A stretch of DNA of 7,852 nucleotides from an uncultured Flavobacteriales bacterium (GTDB lineage: Bacteria > Bacteroidota > Bacteroidia > Flavobacteriales_D > Sanyastnellaceae), in NCBI GenBank assembly GCA_937996585.1, contig CALKUW010000103.1:1-7852 (forward strand), written 5' to 3'. Below the pieces are notes generated by a model that saw only the letters and a program-made list of their open reading frames with translations, was not told the origin of the DNA and did no database searches. This document shows positions 6,896-7,852 of this stretch, piece by piece (the stretch's first letter is position 1; each line of letters starts with the position of its first letter). The position numbers and the translations under genes are program-made.

Positions 6896-6926
6896 TTTCC
6901 AAGTGTGGCCGCGAACGCTAACTTCG
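6896..6926 (+). promoter_or_regulatory. Putative promoter of phosphofructokinase gene
   Basis: TTTC (6896-6899), a 19-base spacer, then TAACTTCG (6919-6926) fits the Bacteroidota arrangement TTTG-N19-TAnnTTTG with one mismatch in each element. The -7 element ends 14 bases before the ATG at 6941, so the leader would be about 8 nucleotides. It faces away from the regulator promoter within the same 69-bp intergenic region. Confidence 0.62.
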
Positions 6927-6940
6927 CGCTCCCTTATCTG

Positions 6941-7852
6941 ATGAGCAGAATCGAACGCATCGGCGTCCTTACGAGTGGAGGTGACGCCCCCGGAATGAAC
7001 GCGGCCATCCGAGCCGTGGTGCGCTGTGCGGTCTTCCACGGCATCGAGGTCTCCGGTGTCTTTCAAGGTTATGAAGGCCTGATCCACGGGGACTTGAAGC
7101 GCCTGCATGCACGCAGCGTGGCCAAGATTCTCGGTCGCGGCGGCACCATCTTGAAGAGTGCCCGGTGCATGGATTTCATGGAGCCGGAAGGGCGCACCCG
7201 GGCCGCCAACGTATTGAGGGAGGCCAAGGTGGATGCCCTGGTGGTCATCGGCGGAAACGGCACCTTCACCGGTGCCCAGAAGCTGGCGGAAGAGCACGAC
7301 GTGCGGGTCGTCGGCATTCCGGGAACCATCGACAACGATTTGGCGGGTACGGACTACACGATTGGGTACGACACCGCCACCAATACGGTCGTGGAGGCCG
7401 TGGACAAGATCCGGGACACGGCCAGCAGCCACAACCGCCTGTTCTTCGTCGAGGTGATGGGGCGCGACAGCGGCTACATTGCCCTGAAGACCGCCATCGC
7501 CACGGGGGCCATCGCCGTCATGACGCCCGAAGCGGACATGGACATCGATGACCTGATCAACATCCTCGAAAGGGGAGAGGAGTCGAACAAGACGAGCAGC
7601 ATCGTCATCGTGGCGGAGGGCGACAAGAACGGGGGCGCGATGGAAATCGCAGCCAAGGTCCACAGCCGCTACAACAAGTACGACACGCGCGTGACCGTGC
7701 TGGGCCACATCCAGCGGGGAGGCGACCCGAGTTGCTTCGACCGCGTGCTCGCCAGCCGCCTTGGAGTCGGCGCCGTGGAGGCGCTCCTCAGTGGCAAGAC
7801 CGCCGTCATGGCCGGCATCGTGAACGACGAGGTGGTGCACACGCCCTTCCTC
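6941..7852 (+). CDS. pfkA: ATP-dependent 6-phosphofructokinase (C-terminus cut by the window edge)
   Basis: Phosphorylates fructose 6-phosphate to fructose 1,6-bisphosphate with ATP, the committed step of glycolysis, in the cytoplasm as a probable homotetramer. The 304 visible codons cover nearly all of the roughly 320-residue family length and stay open to the last base. Motifs in order: IGVLTSGGDAPGMNAAIR (7-24, ATP site); VVIGGNGTFTGA (101-112); GIPGTIDNDL, with Asp131 equivalent to the E. coli catalytic Asp127; EVMGRDSGYIAL (substrate binding); and LGHIQRGGDPSCFDRVLASR, the family signature. The Gly following Asn106 (GGNG) and the Gly in PGTIDND mark it as ATP-using rather than pyrophosphate-using, which would have Asp and Lys there. 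Asn106 replaces the Asp103 of the E. coli enzyme. The ATG at 6941 is supported by the promoter 14 bases upstream and by the normal family N-terminus. It is divergent from the sugar-locus regulator and separated from it by 69 bp. Confidence 0.96.
   Translation, partial: MSRIERIGVLTSGGDAPGMNAAIRAVVRCAVFHGIEVSGVFQGYEGLIHGDLKRLHARSVAKILGRGGTILKSARCMDFMEPEGRTRAANVLREAKVDALVVIGGNGTFTGAQKLAEEHDVRVVGIPGTIDNDLAGTDYTIGYDTATNTVVEAVDKIRDTASSHNRLFFVEVMGRDSGYIALKTAIATGAIAVMTPEADMDIDDLINILERGEESNKTSSIVIVAEGDKNGGAMEIAAKVHSRYNKYDTRVTVLGHIQRGGDPSCFDRVLASRLGVGAVEALLSGKTAVMAGIVNDEVVHTPFL

Noticed and set aside
6881..7840. Minus-strand open frame of 319 codons opposite phosphofructokinase
   Set aside because: The plus strand encodes an unmistakable PfkA with all its motifs; the His/Asp/Val-rich antisense product has none and would run across the divergent promoters.
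6941..7852. Pyrophosphate-dependent phosphofructokinase
   Set aside because: The two discriminating positions are Gly (GGNG and PGTIDND), as in ATP-dependent enzymes, not Asp and Lys.

Overview
The window looks like chromosomal DNA of a GC-rich member of the Bacteroidota, probably Flavobacteriales-like; I cannot name a genus. The evidence is a SusC/RagA outer-membrane transporter followed by a SusD-type lipoprotein, a C-terminal type IX secretion (T9SS) sorting domain on the amylase, no clear Shine-Dalgarno sequences, and TAnnTT(T/C)G -7 promoter elements in front of every gene start except the coupled SusD start.

Layout, left to right. Four genes lie on the minus strand, so they are read right to left: a Nudix-fold transcriptional regulator of the NrtR/AraR type (6871-6134), a secreted multidomain GH13 alpha-amylase (6088-3302), a SusC-like TonB-dependent transporter (3216-100), and the first 31 codons of a SusD-like lipoprotein (93 to beyond base 1). 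One gene is divergent on the plus strand: ATP-dependent 6-phosphofructokinase (6941 to beyond 7852, 304 codons visible). Gaps between genes are 6 to 85 bp, so no stretch over 300 bases lacks a gene.

Together the minus-strand genes form a compact starch or malto-oligosaccharide utilisation locus. The exported amylase would cut alpha-glucan outside the cell, SusC/SusD would bind and import the oligosaccharides, and the regulator would sense a sugar-derived ligand. Phosphofructokinase, transcribed from the other side of the regulator promoter, is the committed glycolytic step for the resulting hexose.

The main discovery is a shared palindrome of about 21 bp with core GTGT-N7-ACAC. It lies in the promoter regions of all three minus-strand transcription starts (6875-6895, 6104-6124, 3266-3286). 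In the first two, the -7 element sits in the identical register in and just past the 7-bp spacer. I found no other GTGT-N7-ACAC in the window by eye. I propose it as the operator of the Nudix regulator, giving a self-regulated starch regulon. A related perfect inverted repeat with 6-bp spacing lies early in the amylase coding region (5915-5936).
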